Origin: Callorhinus ursinus
Taxonomy: Eukaryota > Chordata > Mammalia > Carnivora > Otariidae
Direction: 5' to 3'
Assembly: GCF_003265705.1 (NCBI RefSeq)
Contig: NW_020312775.1
Span: 62,001 to 126,000 of the forward strand
DNA length: 64,000 nt
Positions within the stretch are counted from its first letter, which is position 1. Each line of letters opens with the position of its first letter. This document shows positions 48,879 to 59,997 of this stretch, one piece after another. The position numbers and the translations under genes are program-made. The notes beneath the pieces were generated by a model, which saw nothing but the letters and a program-made list of their open reading frames with translations, ran no database searches and was not told the origin of the DNA.

Positions 48879-49490
48879 AGTTAATGTGAAAGAGCTATCT
48901 CATCTCAGATTTAACCTTTGAATATGTCCATATATTCATTTCCCCTATTACCTCCTTTTTTCCAGTGTAAAGTTAATGAGATGCCTCCAATGGAACAGTG
49001 GAATGGAATTTATTCAATATATACTTATACTTAGTTATTAGTGCATGAAAGGATGGGTACTTGGGTGTCAAAGAAATGGTAATAGTTCTTGGATTTTTGC
49101 TTCTCAGGGAAGTAGCAGATGGCTGACGTCCTGGTGTGATGTAGCTGGATAATGAATGATTTGAGGACCTCAGCACTGGTGACTGTGGGATGAGGTCTGA
49201 ATTTTTCTATAAATATATTAACATATGGAATAATGCAAGAGTAGCAGTTAAGCAAACACCACACCTTGTTTCCCTGATACAAGCTATCACTAAGCTCACA
49301 GCTGAATCAAAAACAAGCCTATCTTCCCAGTGAGGGGAACTAGATTAGGATCTGCTCAAAGGAATGGTGTGTAACAGCTTTTATGACATTCTGAAACACT
49401 GAAGAATATAGAGAACTTACTATCTCCAAAACTTTGAACTCAGCGCATGTCAGAGAGATATTTTCTCCCTTCCTCTATATGTCTGTAATT
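48879..49490 (-). repeat. Second inverted repeat, right copy
   Basis: Mirror of 42,470-43,115. Corresponding - strand and + strand frames (49,031-49,282 and 42,758-42,967) give similar peptide text around 'ICYFPEKQK'/'VCYLPERQK', but both have unrelated ends and no domain, so coding conservation is not claimed. Confidence 0.75.
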
Positions 49491-49649
49491 TCCTTAGAAG
49501 AAACAATGAGGAATGACTTCACAATGCTGGCCTTAGCCCATAGGCTTAGCCAGGTCTTAACTGCTGTGTCTCAACACTTAAAGGGCCACTGAAGTCCCAC
49601 TACATGACTTATTGTCTGAGCATTTACCCTTCAGGACAACTCTTTGATG

Positions 49650-49790
49650 AAGGTATCAGGTATCATGAGTCCTATTTCACAGATAACCAAGCTCAGACTG
49701 ACAAAAGAGTCTAAGTCACCTCTGCAGATAAGTGCCAGAATAGGAATGAAGCTCCATCCCTTGCCCTCCCTAGAGGACACAGAGCAGACT
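49650..49790 (-). mobile_element. MIR remnant
   Basis: It contains 'cctatttcacagataaccaa' followed by 'ctcagactgacaaaagagtc', an antisense MIR core. Confidence 0.55.
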
Positions 49791-50414
49791 CCTTTATAGA
49801 AGATGGGCTTTAGAAGGACTGGAGAATTGGCTGGATCACACTCCCTTGCTATTGTGGCCCTGTGCATAGTCACTCAGCACCCCCTCTGGGTGATGAAGAT
49901 GACAGAGGAGATGGAATCCCATCCCTTGTGCCCTCAGACATGGGTGGTGGGCCATATCCATTAGCTGATCCCTGAAATGTTGAGTTGGGCTGACTCTGGG
50001 GAGTCTAATTAATCAGAAAGACAATGCTCTCATCTCCTGATCAGCAGTTCACTCTGGAATCACTCTAACGTTGTTTCCATTTTGTCTTGATGCCTCTAGT
50101 GCTCAGAATGCTCTAATTTCCCTAGAAGCTGACAGAACATGGTCCCCACATTTTTTTCCTTTTTAAGTAGTACTTGCATTGTTTTTAAGTCACACTGTTG
50201 AAATTTAAAACACTTTCTAAATGAAAAATAAAACACAAAGAGTTATATTAAAGTGGGAGAAAACATTTATAAACTACACCTCAGATATTGGGTTAATATC
50301 CATGATTTGTGAAGCACATTCAGTAACAAAATGAGAAACAACTAATTTCAACAGATAATTCAAATGAATTTATAAAAGACCAATAAATATGTTAAAATAT
50401 GCCTAAATTGCTAG
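49791..50414. other. Unassigned intergenic DNA
   Basis: I see no gene. The last 200 bp are A-rich and may be an old L1 tail. Confidence 0.35.
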
Positions 50415-51015
50415 TGTCTTAGGGTTCTCCAGAGAAATGGAAACAGGACATCCATTTATATATAAAAGGAGATTTATTATGAGGAATTGGCTCATTCTAT
50501 TATGGAGGCTGAGAGGTCTTATGGTCTGCCATTTACAAGCTGGAGACCCAGCGCAGCCAGTGGTATAATTCAGTTTGAGTCCAAAGGCCTAGGAACCTGG
50601 GAAACCAATAGTGAGACTGAGTTTTTTAAAAAAAATTTTTTTAAGTTTATTTATTTAAGTAATCTCTGCACCCAACATGTGGCTCAAACTCACAACCCCA
50701 AGATTAGGAATCACATGCTTTTCTGACTGAGCCAGCCAAGTGCCCAAGGGGAAGCCAATAGTTTAAATCCCAGCGTGAGGGCCAGAGAAGATGAGATTTC
50801 AAGCAGTGCAGCAGGAAGCAAAAGGGATGAATTCTTCCTCTTTTTAACTTTTGTTCTATTCAGGCTTTCCACAGACTGGGTGAGGCTCACCCACACTGGA
50901 GAGGACAGTCTACTAAGTCCACCAATTCAAGTACTTATCTCATCCAGAAATACCTTCACACATACACCCAGGATAATATTTAATCTGGGTAATCCATGGC
51001 TAGTCAGGTTAACCC
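50415..51015 (+). mobile_element. Old interspersed repeat (probable LTR), split by a SINE
   Basis: It begins 'gtgtcttagggttctccaga' and ends 'gttaacccgtaaaattaacc', with 'gagtccaaaggcctaggaac' inside. I know this pattern as a common mammalian interspersed repeat but cannot fix the subfamily. A SINE occupies 50,632-50,748. Confidence 0.6.
50632..50748 (-). mobile_element. tRNA-Lys-like short SINE, antisense
   Basis: It runs from 'aagtaatctctgcacccaac' to 'ctgagccagccaagtgccc'. On the - strand the order of the tRNA-Lys-like boxes is kept. It is the same type as the outer SINE at 62,288-62,612. Confidence 0.8.
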
Positions 51016-51199
51016 GTAAAATTAACCATCAGAACTTGAACTAATAAGATGCAAAATAAATCCTAAGAAGAATATTAAGTAGAAAAGACAAGATGCAAAA
51101 GAAGATGAGAAATGTGATTTCTCTTTTGGAAAATGTAGAGGCTGCTCATGGCAGTAGGTTTGAACATGGAAACCTGAGCAAGGTAAAATGACCACCAAG

Positions 51200-51483
51200 C
51201 TGAATGTAAACGGGTTTATTAGGCAACCCACCTCAAAATACCATAAGCCCTACCTGACCAATGGGCTACTTACAACTGGGCACAGGTACTAAAAAAGGAA
51301 AATTCCATATGTTCCCATACCTCCTCACCTTCTCCCCTTAACTACAGCCCCCCAACACTGCCTCCTAGTAGTCTCTCTTTTGCTGTCCTGCCCAGTGCTC
51401 CCTTGCATATATTCAATAAGCTTTTATTTCCTTTATTCTGCCTTGGGTGACTTTTTTTACTGCTTAATCGGGTCGCCCCACAG
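51200..51483 (+). mobile_element. Gammaretrovirus-like (ERV1) solo LTR fragment
   Basis: The pattern is 'ctgaccaatgggctacttac', then a C/T-rich stretch, then 'ttcaataagcttttatttcc' and 'gggtcgccccacag', which fits U3-R-U5 of an ERV1 LTR. No internal viral sequence is visible. Confidence 0.5.
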
Positions 51484-51699
51484 AAAGACACTGTGTGTGT
51501 GCAGGTATCTATGTTTGTGTACCCTTCACTTAGAGGGACACATCTGGAGAAAAAACACCATTTTATGACAGCAGACCCCTTTGAGTCAGTGGGTAGGAGT
51601 CTGGCCAGTGATAAGAGGTGAGAGAGGCAGGATAATTTCAATGTGTAAATGTACTTTTGCATATCATTTGAAATGTATTGGGGAAAAATATATTTTCCA

Positions 51700-51905
51700 G
51701 GCACCTTAGCTCAGTCAGTTAAGCATCTGCCTTTGGCTCAGGTCATGATCCCAGGGTCCTGGGATTGAGCCCCACATCAAGCTCCCTGTTCAGCAGGGAG
51801 TCTGCTTCTCTCTCTCTCTCTCTCTTTTTCTCTCTCGTTTTCTCCCTCTGCCCCTCTTCCCTGCTTGTTCTGTCTCTCAAATAAATAAGTAAAACCTTTT
51901 AAAAA
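51700..51905 (+). mobile_element. Can-SINE, sense
   Basis: It contains 'cttagctcagtcagttaagc' followed by 'gatcccagggtcctgggatt', a (CT)n run and an A-rich tail. The 'tattttcc'/'attttcc' ends suggest a short target-site duplication. Confidence 0.92.
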
Positions 51906-52044
51906 AGAAATTTTCCTAAAACTTTGAAAACTGCTGTGAACAGACTGACGAAGGTAATGTGAACATGTATTACTTTGAAAATATATTCATTGTATGTAAT
52001 TTTATACGGAAACAAAATAGATTTAAAATTGGAATTCACAGCCC

Positions 52045-52053
52045 GTGTGTGTG

Positions 52054-52104
<51 letters not shown>
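52045..52104. repeat. (GT)n microsatellite
   Basis: A GT run of about 60 bp with one CA interruption is present. Confidence 0.95.
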
Positions 52105-52106
<2 letters not shown>

Positions 52107-53150
52107 CTGGGTCTCCTCTAGCTCTATCACCTCAAACACACACTCACAAGCACAGCTTTCTCTACAGTTCAGGCCGGGGCTCACAGCTGATCTCAGGCTT
52201 AGACATCCTAGAAAATAACGTACACAGAGGGACTGACTGCTCACAGTAGATGCGAAATTCCAGAAAATACTGGCTGCTACCACTAAGCCAAGATCACAAC
52301 TTCCATCCTTCCCTTCCTCTTGAGCCCTTCCACTGATCTGAACCACTCAGAGCTGCAATCCTGGATGTGGCCACCAGGTGGAATCATCCTCATTTTTCTT
52401 TTCTAAGGGAAAGGGGTACTGTACATTTTGCAAATAACAAATGTTATGAAACTGTTATTTTGCTATGATACCAATTCTGTTTGGAAAATTCATATGTATG
52501 TTAAAGCAGTTCCATTAGCTGTTCCAAATCTACACTGCGTTCATTGACATAGCTCTTCCCTGATTAGTGTAGGTTGAAGTGTCTAAACTGTAGAGTCCCT
52601 CCCACAGAACAGGGCAGGACGTTCACCCTCCATTATCGCCCACCTTATACAGGCTTCCCAGACCTCCTGTCCTCTACTAGAATTTGCTCAAGACAGTTTA
52701 CTGAGGTTAAAAAGGACACATTCAGTCCTCATTCACTGTCCATAACACAGGACACAGATGCCCCGACCCTGTTCTGATGCCCCATCTTCTCCCAGTTACC
52801 TGCCGCCTGCCTGGCTCTGTATTTCTTTCGCTGCGCCACCTGCCAAGGCGTACTTACCTCCACTTGGTGTTTCATTGTCTGCATGCCCCGGAGCATATGG
52901 TTTTTTTTACAATCTTCTTTTACACCTATCGGTTTTTTTATTCAGACAGAATTAGAATCACTCTGTACATAGGTTCAAAGGCTGGGTTTTAAAGGAGGGT
53001 ATTGTGTTTTTTTGTTCCTTGAATAAACTTTGTAGAAAAGTTTGATAACTAAGGTACATTGATGCCACCTTATGACAGAAACCTGAACCGCAGCTTGAAT
53101 ATCGCGGAGCTGGAAGGTGGGAGGGAGGGACTGTGGTCAAAACTGAGGCG
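52105..53150. other. Unassigned intergenic DNA with a short inverted repeat
   Basis: I see no gene. A 50-bp stretch at 52,676-52,729 is almost identical in reverse to a stretch interrupted at 54,681-55,105. A purine/G-run precedes the SINE at 53,145-53,160. Confidence 0.45.
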
Positions 53151-53160
53151 GGGGGGGGGC

Positions 53161-53362
53161 GGGCACCTGGGTGGCTGAGCCGGTTAAGCATCCCATGCTT
53201 GGTTTTGGCTCAGGTCATATCTCAGGGTTCTGAGATGAAGCCCCGCACTGGGCTCCATGCCCAGCAGGGAGTTGGCTTGAAGATTCTCTCTCTGTGTCCG
53301 CCCCCCCATTCTCTCTCTCTCTCCCCCCACCCAGGTAAATAAATAAATCTTTTTTAAAAAAT
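53161..53362 (+). mobile_element. Can-SINE, sense (diverged)
   Basis: It runs from 'gggcacctgggtggctgagc' to 'aaataaataaatctttttt'. Confidence 0.9.
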
Positions 53363-53835
53363 TCAGACAGCACCTTCTAGAAATCTGGGTGGAAAGGGCA
53401 CTGCCAGTGTACAGGGATACTGACAGCCTCCAGACAGAAAGTGCAACCTTGTGTGCTGATGAGAAAGCAGTATGATAACCAAAAGATCATTTTTATTTTA
53501 TCCTTTGAGACCTATGGATAAATAGCTGGAGACCAATATAAGCAAAAATGGATATGTGACACTTATGATCTTTGTTAGCTGCATTTGCACTTATTATGAC
53601 CACCTTTCCACATAATTACTTTTCTATGATAACACTTTTTTTTTACATTTTAAGTTACTTTACAACAAACTTTGTAGGTTTTTTTATCTGTTTTTACATC
53701 AACTGGGTATTTCATCATATGGATGCTCTAAAATTTATTTTACCAGTATCTTATTGATGAAATTTTAGTTCCCTTACCATATCTTCTACTATGTACAATA
53801 GTATACTTAACACTCTTGTTCATATATACAGATAT
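53363..53835. other. Unassigned intergenic DNA
   Basis: I see no gene. The second half is A/T-rich. Confidence 0.35.
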
Positions 53836-53853
53836 CTCTGTAAGCATTTCTTT

Positions 53854-54037
53854 GTTTATTAAAATGTTTTATTTATTTATTCATGAGAGTCAGAGAGAGA
53901 GAGAGAACGGCAGAGGCAGAGAGAGAAGCAGGCTCCCCGCCTAGCAGGTAGCCCGATGCAGGACTCGATTCCAGGACCCTGGGATCATGACCTGAGCCGA
54001 AGGCAGACGCTTAAACATCTGAGCCACCCAGGCGCCC
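53854..54037 (-). mobile_element. Can-SINE, antisense, with 18-bp target-site duplication
   Basis: It is flanked by 'ctctgtaagcatttcttt' at 53,836-53,853 and 54,038-54,055. The end reads 'tgagccacccaggcgccc'. Confidence 0.96.
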
Positions 54038-54349
54038 CTCTGTAAGCATTTCTTTATAAATTTCTGAAAGAGTTCTTTCAAAGCTATGCAATGTAAAAAT
54101 TTTTATTTTAACATGTTACATTCAAAATCCTATTACTAATTTATATTCTTAACAATGCAGTAGTACAGGGACTGTTTTCAACACATTGGAGATAATGTGA
54201 GTCATTGCTAATCTAATAGACAACAAATCATCTCTCATCATTTGTTTCCATTATAACTCACTTTTAATCCCTATCTTGAGTTCTATCCTAATGATGTGAC
54301 TGACATAATTCTCATAATTTCATGTTATTTGAAATTCAAGATGTTTCTT

Positions 54350-54561
54350 TTTTTAAAACAGATGCTTTTTTTTAAAGATTTTATTTATTTATTTGACAGA
54401 GAGAGACACAGCAAGAGAGGGAACACAAGCAGGGGGAGTGGAGAGGGAGAAGCAGGCTTCCTGCCGAGCGGAGAGCCCGATGCGGGGCTCAATCCCAGGA
54501 CGCTGGGATCATGACCTGAGCCGAAGGCAGACGCTTAATGACTGAGCCACCCAGGTGCCCC
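54350..54561 (-). mobile_element. Can-SINE, antisense
   Basis: It ends 'tgagccacccaggtgccc'. Flanks 'caagatgtttct' (54,338-54,349) and 'caggatgtttct' (54,562-54,573) are the target-site duplication. It is the third SINE in about 1.4 kb. Confidence 0.95.
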
Positions 54562-54696
54562 CAGGATGTTTCTAATATTACTTATTATCACCACTGTGTG
54601 GATGGCATGTTTTCAGTGTGTGTACACTCGTAAAGGGCACAGTTCAGGTCACATCTCAGAAGGCTATTCTCATTGGAGGACTGAATGTGTCCTTTT

Positions 54697-55055
54697 TTTT
54701 TTTTCATTTTTTTAAATTTTTATTGTTATGTTAATCACCATATATTACATCATTAGTTTTTGGTGCAGTGTTCCATGATTCATTGTTTGTTCATAACACC
54801 CAGTGCTCCATGCAAAACGTGCCCTCCTCAATACCCATCACCAGGCTAACCCATCCCCCTACCCCCCTCCCCTCTAGAACCCTCAGTTTGTTTTTCAGAG
54901 TCCATCATCTCTCATGGTTCGTCTCCCCCTCTGACATACTCCCCTTTTCTTCCTCTCCTGTTATCTTCTTCTTTTTCTTTTTTCTTAAAATATGTTGCGT
55001 TATTTGTTTCAGAAGTACAGATCTGTGATTCAACAGTCTTGCACAATTCACAGCG
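54697..55055 (-). mobile_element. Very short young L1 3' end, antisense
   Basis: It starts with a poly(T) and reads 'cattagtttttggtgcagtg' and 'taacacccagtgctccatgc', typical of young carnivore L1 3' UTR. A perfect 16-bp repeat 'ctgaatgtgtcctttt' at 54,681-54,696 and 55,056-55,071 shows a severely 5'-truncated insertion. Confidence 0.95.
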
Positions 55056-55135
55056 CTGAATGTGTCCTTTTTAACCTCAGCAAACTGTCTTGAGCAAATT
55101 CTAGTATTGTTATAAGAGAACCTGATGAGTATGTG

Positions 55136-55175
55136 AGTGTGTGTGTTTGAGTGTGTCTGTGTGTGAGTGTGTGCT
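55136..55175. repeat. GT-rich imperfect microsatellite
   Basis: Interrupted TG units with 'tgag' variants are present. Confidence 0.75.
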
Positions 55176-55844
55176 GACAACTACATTTTCCTCTGCTTCC
55201 TCTGCCCCTTGATGGCTTTGCTTCCCTTTTTGTCATTTCTGCAGAATTGGGATCTGACCAATGCCCCTCTGCAACAGAGCTGCATTTGTTTACAAAACAA
55301 AGCCCTTAACCTTATGCTTGGGCAGCTCTACTGTTGCAGACACATGGGCTTGGCATATTTTACTTAAATGTGCATTTTGCTGTTGTGCACTTACACACAC
55401 TATCTGACCTGTTTAACTGTTTTCAGTAGAATCTCTGCACAGGATTTCCCCTGGGATGTGATGGATTCTTTCTGGATTTCAATTGTGTTATCTGCACATG
55501 GTCCCTCATACACAGTTGGCCCTATCACTTTGGATTATTTTTGGAGAGCTTCAGTGGTTTAGCAGGTAGGCCCACAATGCTCCTTTGTCTCTAAATTCAT
55601 CTTGCCAATTTACTGAAGGTAGGAATTAGTGAAAATGCGGGAGATGATTCCTGGGCTGTCCTGAGTCCTTTGACCTTGAACCAGAAGCATTTAATGTTTA
55701 TGAAATGGATCTGATAAAATGTAACTTATGGTGTTCGCACAGTTTGGAACATTTGGAAAGCACTACATTGCGATAGAAAGATTTGGTAAGGGAATAATAC
55801 AGAACATTGAGGCAAAAATAACAGAGTGTCCAAGCGGATTATTA
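55176..55844. other. Unassigned intergenic DNA
   Basis: I see no gene and no repeat I can name. Confidence 0.35.
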
Positions 55845-55990
55845 AGGGTTGAATTGTGTCCCTCAAATGATATGTTGAAATCTTAACCACCAATACCTCA
55901 GAATGTGAGGAAATAGGGTTGTCAAAGATATAATAAATTAGGATGAGACCATACTGGATTGTAGTGGGTGCTGAGGCAAGGAAGCAATGC
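55845..55990 (+). mobile_element. MaLR LTR, 5' part, sense
   Basis: It contains 'ggttgaattgtgtccctcaa' followed by 'atatgttgaaatcttaacca', the 5' start of an MLT1/MST-type LTR, then it breaks off. Confidence 0.75.
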
Positions 55991-56074
55991 TAAGAAACTC
56001 TCTACCAGGTTTCAGTTGCAATAAATGTTCTTTATCATGTTTAGAAAGTTTACTTATATTCCTAGTTTGTTGAG

Positions 56075-56197
56075 ATTTTTTTATTATGTTCAATTAGCCA
56101 ACATACAGTACATCATTAGTTTTTGATGTCGTGTTCAATGATTCATTATTTGTGTATAACACCCAGTGCTCATCACACGTGCCCTCCTTAATGCCCT
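56075..56197 (-). mobile_element. Very short young L1 3' end, antisense
   Basis: It contains 'ttattatgttcaattagcca' and 'taacacccagtgctcatcac' between similar 'tgttgag' flanks. Only about 120 bp were inserted. Confidence 0.8.
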
Positions 56198-57690
56198 GTT
56201 GAGTTTTTTTATCATGAAAGTTTGTTGGTTGTTGCCAAATGCTTTTATTTGCATCTATTGAAATAATCATGTGGGGTTTTTTATTTTACTAATAAAATGT
56301 ATTATATTAATTTTCAGATGTTAAGCAAACCTTGACTTTCTGGGATATGTTGCTGGATTCAATTTGCTTAAATTTTATTAAGGAATTTCATGTCTATTCA
56401 TGTGGGATATTGATCTATGGATTAATTTTCTTTTGATACCTATTTTCAGCTTTTATATCAAGACAATACTGCTATCATTTGCTGAAATAGTTTGTGAAGG
56501 ATTTGGTATTATTTTTTTCTTTATTGATGGAGTTCTCTGGTGAAGACATCTAAGCCTGGATTTTCCTATATTGGAAGATTTATAATTACTAGTTCATTTT
56601 CATTACTTGCTGGTCTGTATAGATTTTCTATTATTGAGCTAGTTTTGATAATGTGTGTCTTTCCTAAGAATTTGTCTGTTTCATCTAGGTTGTGTAATTT
56701 GCTGGCACAAAGTTGTGTATGTTTCTTTAAAATCCTTTTACTTTCTGTGGGTTTTGCAGTGGTGTCCCTTTTTATTACTTATTTTTGTCATTTGTCTTTT
56801 TTCCATGGTCAGTCTAGCTAATGGTTTGGCAGTTTTGCATACATTTTCAAAATGCCAACTTTTGATTTTGAAAATATATCTATTGATTTTTCTGGTGTCC
56901 ATTTCATTTATTTCTGCTCTGTTCTTTCTTCTGCTTGTATTGAGTTTAGTTTGCTCTTCTTTTATCTAGTTTCTTAAGATAGAAGCTTCGGTTAATAGTT
57001 TGAGACTCTTTCTTTTCTGATATAGGTGTTTGAAGGTATAAATTTATCTCTGTGCATTGCCTTAGTTGCATTCCCAAACTTTGATATGCTATGACTGAGC
57101 ATTCATTTCAAAATATTTTCAAAATTCAAAGTATTTTCTAATTTTTTTCTTTTTTCCTTCACCCATGTGTTATTTTTTTAGATTTTATGTAAATTCAAGT
57201 TATTTAATATATAGCATATTATTAGTTTCAGGGTAGAATTTCATGATTCATCAGTTGCATATAATACCCAGTGCTCATTACATCAAGTGTCCTTAATGCC
57301 TATCACCCAGTTACCCCACCCCCCACCCACCTCCCCTCCACCAACCCTCAGTTTGTTCCCTATAGTTAAGAGTCTTATGGTTTGCCTCCCTCTCTGTTTT
57401 TATCTTTTTTATTTTTCCTTCTCTTCCCCTGTGTTCACCAATTTTGTTTCTTAAATTCCACATCTGAGTGACATCATACAGTATCTGTCTTTCTCTGACT
57501 GGCTTATTTTGCTTAGCATAATACCCTCTAGTTCCATCCATGTTGTTGCAAATGGCAAGATTTTATTCTTTTTGATGGCTGAGTAATATTCCTGTATCTA
57601 TATATATTTTACATATGTATAGGAGCACCACTTCTTCTTTATTCATTCATCAGTTAATGGACATCTGGGCTCTTTCCATACTTTCCATAC

Positions 57691-58017
57691 TTAAGCTATT
57701 GTGGACATTGCTACTATAAACATTGGGGTGCATGTGCCCTTTCGAATCACTATTTTTATATCCTTTGGATAAATACCTAGTAGTGTAATTGCTGGATCAT
57801 AGGGTAGTTCTATTTTTAGCTTTTTGAGAAACTGCCATACTGTTTTCCAGAGTGGCTGCCCCAGTTTGCATTCCCACCAACAGCATAAGAGGGTACCCTT
57901 TTCTCCACATCCTCGCCAACATCTGTTGTTTCCTGACTTGTTAATTTTAGCCATTCTGACTGGTGTGAGGTGGTATCTCATTGTGGTTTTGATTTGTATT
58001 TCCATGATGTTGAGCAT
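57691..58017 (-). pseudogene. L1 ORF2p C-terminal fragment
   Basis: A 108-codon frame contains '[20 protein letters not shown]' and '[16 protein letters not shown]', the L1 ORF2p Cys-rich C terminus, in the non-inverted half of the twin-primed L1. Confidence 0.9.
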
Positions 58018-58087
58018 TTTTTCATGTGTCTGCTAGCCATTTGTATGTCTTCGGAGAAGTGTCTGTTCATGTCTTCTGTCCATTTCT

Positions 58088-58494
58088 ACACATTCAATGC
58101 AATCCCTATCAAAATAACACCAGCATTTTTCACAGAGCTAGAACAAACAATTATACAATTTGTATGGAACCAGAAAAGACTCCAAACAGCCAAAGGAATG
58201 TTGAAGGAGAAAGGCAAAGTGGGAGGCATCACAATTCCTGACTTCAAGCTGTACTACAAAGCTGTAATCATCAAGACAGTATGGTACTGGCACAAAAACA
58301 GACACATAGATCAATGGAACAGAATAGAGAACCCAGAAATGGCTCAACTCTATGGTCAACTAATCTTCGAAAAGCACGAAAAAATATCCAATGGAAAAAA
58401 AGACAGTCTCTTCAACAAATGGTGTTGGAGAAATTGGAGAGCAACATACAGAAGAATGAAACTGGACCACTTTCTTATGCCATACACAAAATAA
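58088..58494 (+). pseudogene. L1 ORF2p fragment (inverted half)
   Basis: The frame from '[20 protein letters not shown]' to '[11 protein letters not shown]' is ORF2p text C-terminal to RT. It lies on the opposite strand to the rest of its element. Confidence 0.9.
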
Positions 58495-59595
58495 ACTCAA
58501 AATGGATGAAAGCCCTAAATATGAGACAGGAGTCTATCAAAATCCTAGAGAACACAGGCAGCAACATCTTTGACCTTGGCCATAGCAACTTCTTACTAGA
58601 AGTCTCCAGAGGCAACGGAAACAAAAGCAAAAATGAGCTATTGGGACTTCAAGATAAAAAGCTTCTTCACAGCAAAAGAAATAGTTAATAAAACTAAAAG
58701 GCAGCCTACGGAATGGGAGAAGATATTTGCAAATGTCTTATCAGATAGAGGGCTAGTATCCAAGATCTATAAAGAACTTATCAAACTCAACACCCAGAAA
58801 ACAAAAAATCCAGTAAGAAAAGCACTCATGTGTTATTTAGAAGTGTATTAATCTCTGAATGTTTTGAAATTTCTCAGATTTGTTTCTCTCCTGATTTTTC
58901 AATTAATTCAGCTGTGAACCAAGAAAATGTATTGTATAATTTTCATTTTTTTAAAGTTATCGAGACTTATGGCTTAGCATATTGTCAATCTCAGAGAATG
59001 TTTTATCTGTGCTTGAAAAGAATGTGTATTCTACATTTACAGAGTGATGCATTTTATACACACAGATACATGCACTCATACATACACACATGTCACATTG
59101 GTTCATAATGCTGTTAAAGTCATTAATTTTCCATCTAGTTACTCTAGCAATTACTGATTAATAAAATTTTGAAATTTCCAACTATTGTTCCTTTCAGTTC
59201 TGTCAGTTTTTGTTTCATGTATTTGGGGGCTCTGCTTTTGGGATCATACACATATATAATTGCTTTATCTTCTCAAGGTATTGGCCTTTTTATCATTATG
59301 AAATATTCCCTATGTCTCATAATATTTCTTAAAGTCTATTTTTTCTGATATTAATTAATTCACTCCAACACTCTTGTAGTTACTGTTTGCAAGATATATC
59401 TTTTTTGAATCTTTTACTTTCAAACCATTTGTGTCTTTAAATCTAAGGTGTCTCTTAAAGACCATATATAGTTGAATTTTGTTTTGTTACCCAGTTTGTG
59501 ATTTGCTTCCTTTTGATTAATGCATATTAATTATTGATTATTTAGAGTTTCATTTCTTATTTTTTATTTGTTTTCTAGGTCTCTCCTATTCTTTT

Positions 59596-59997
59596 AAGTT
59601 TTTATTTAAATTCCAGCTAGTTAACATACAGTGTAATATTAGTTTTATTTGTACAATATAATAATTCAACAGTTCCATACATCACCCAGTGCTCATCATG
59701 ACAAATGTACTCCTTAATCCCCATCACCTATTTAACCCATCCTCCTGCCCACCTCCCCTCTGGTAACCATCAGTTTGTTCTCTATAGTTAGGTCTGTTTC
59801 TTGGTTTCTCGCTCTCTCTTTTCTCTCTCTCTTTCCCCCTTTGCTTGTGTGTTTTATTTCTTAAATTCCACAAATGAGTGAAATCACATGGTATTTGTGT
59901 TTCTCTGACTGACTTATTTCATTCAGCATAATACTCTCCTGCTCCATCCATGTCATTGCAAATACAAGATTTCATTCTTTTTTATGACTGAGTAATG
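59596..59997 (-). mobile_element. Short young L1 3' end, antisense
   Basis: It contains 'aattccagctagttaacata' and 'catcacccagtgctcatcat', and runs to 'tttatgactgagtaatg'. Imperfect flanks 'tctctcctattctttt' and 'tctcttctattttttt' are at 59,580 and 59,998. Confidence 0.9.

Larger units (their letters stand above)
57176..58822 (-). mobile_element. L1 with 5' inversion (twin priming)
   Basis: 57,176-58,087 is the antisense 3' part (3' UTR and ORF2 end). 58,088-58,822 is ORF2 in the opposite, sense orientation. The sense part ends in the ORF2 text that directly precedes the start of the antisense part, so the two join into one L1 once the inversion is taken into account. Direct repeats 'cacccatgtgttattt' (57,160-57,175) and 'cactcatgtgttattt' (58,823-58,838) flank the whole. 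Confidence 0.9.

Noticed and set aside
42758..49282. Conserved small protein in both copies of the second inverted repeat.
   Set aside because: Peptide similarity is limited to a central part, both ends differ, there is no domain, and DNA similarity alone explains it.
51959..52346. 96- and 107-codon frames overlapping the (GT)n tract.
   Set aside because: They are coded largely by the microsatellite (Cys/Val or Thr/His runs).
58088..58688. Frames of 135 and 174 codons as separate genes.
   Set aside because: Both are L1 ORF2p text in the inverted half of a twin-primed L1.
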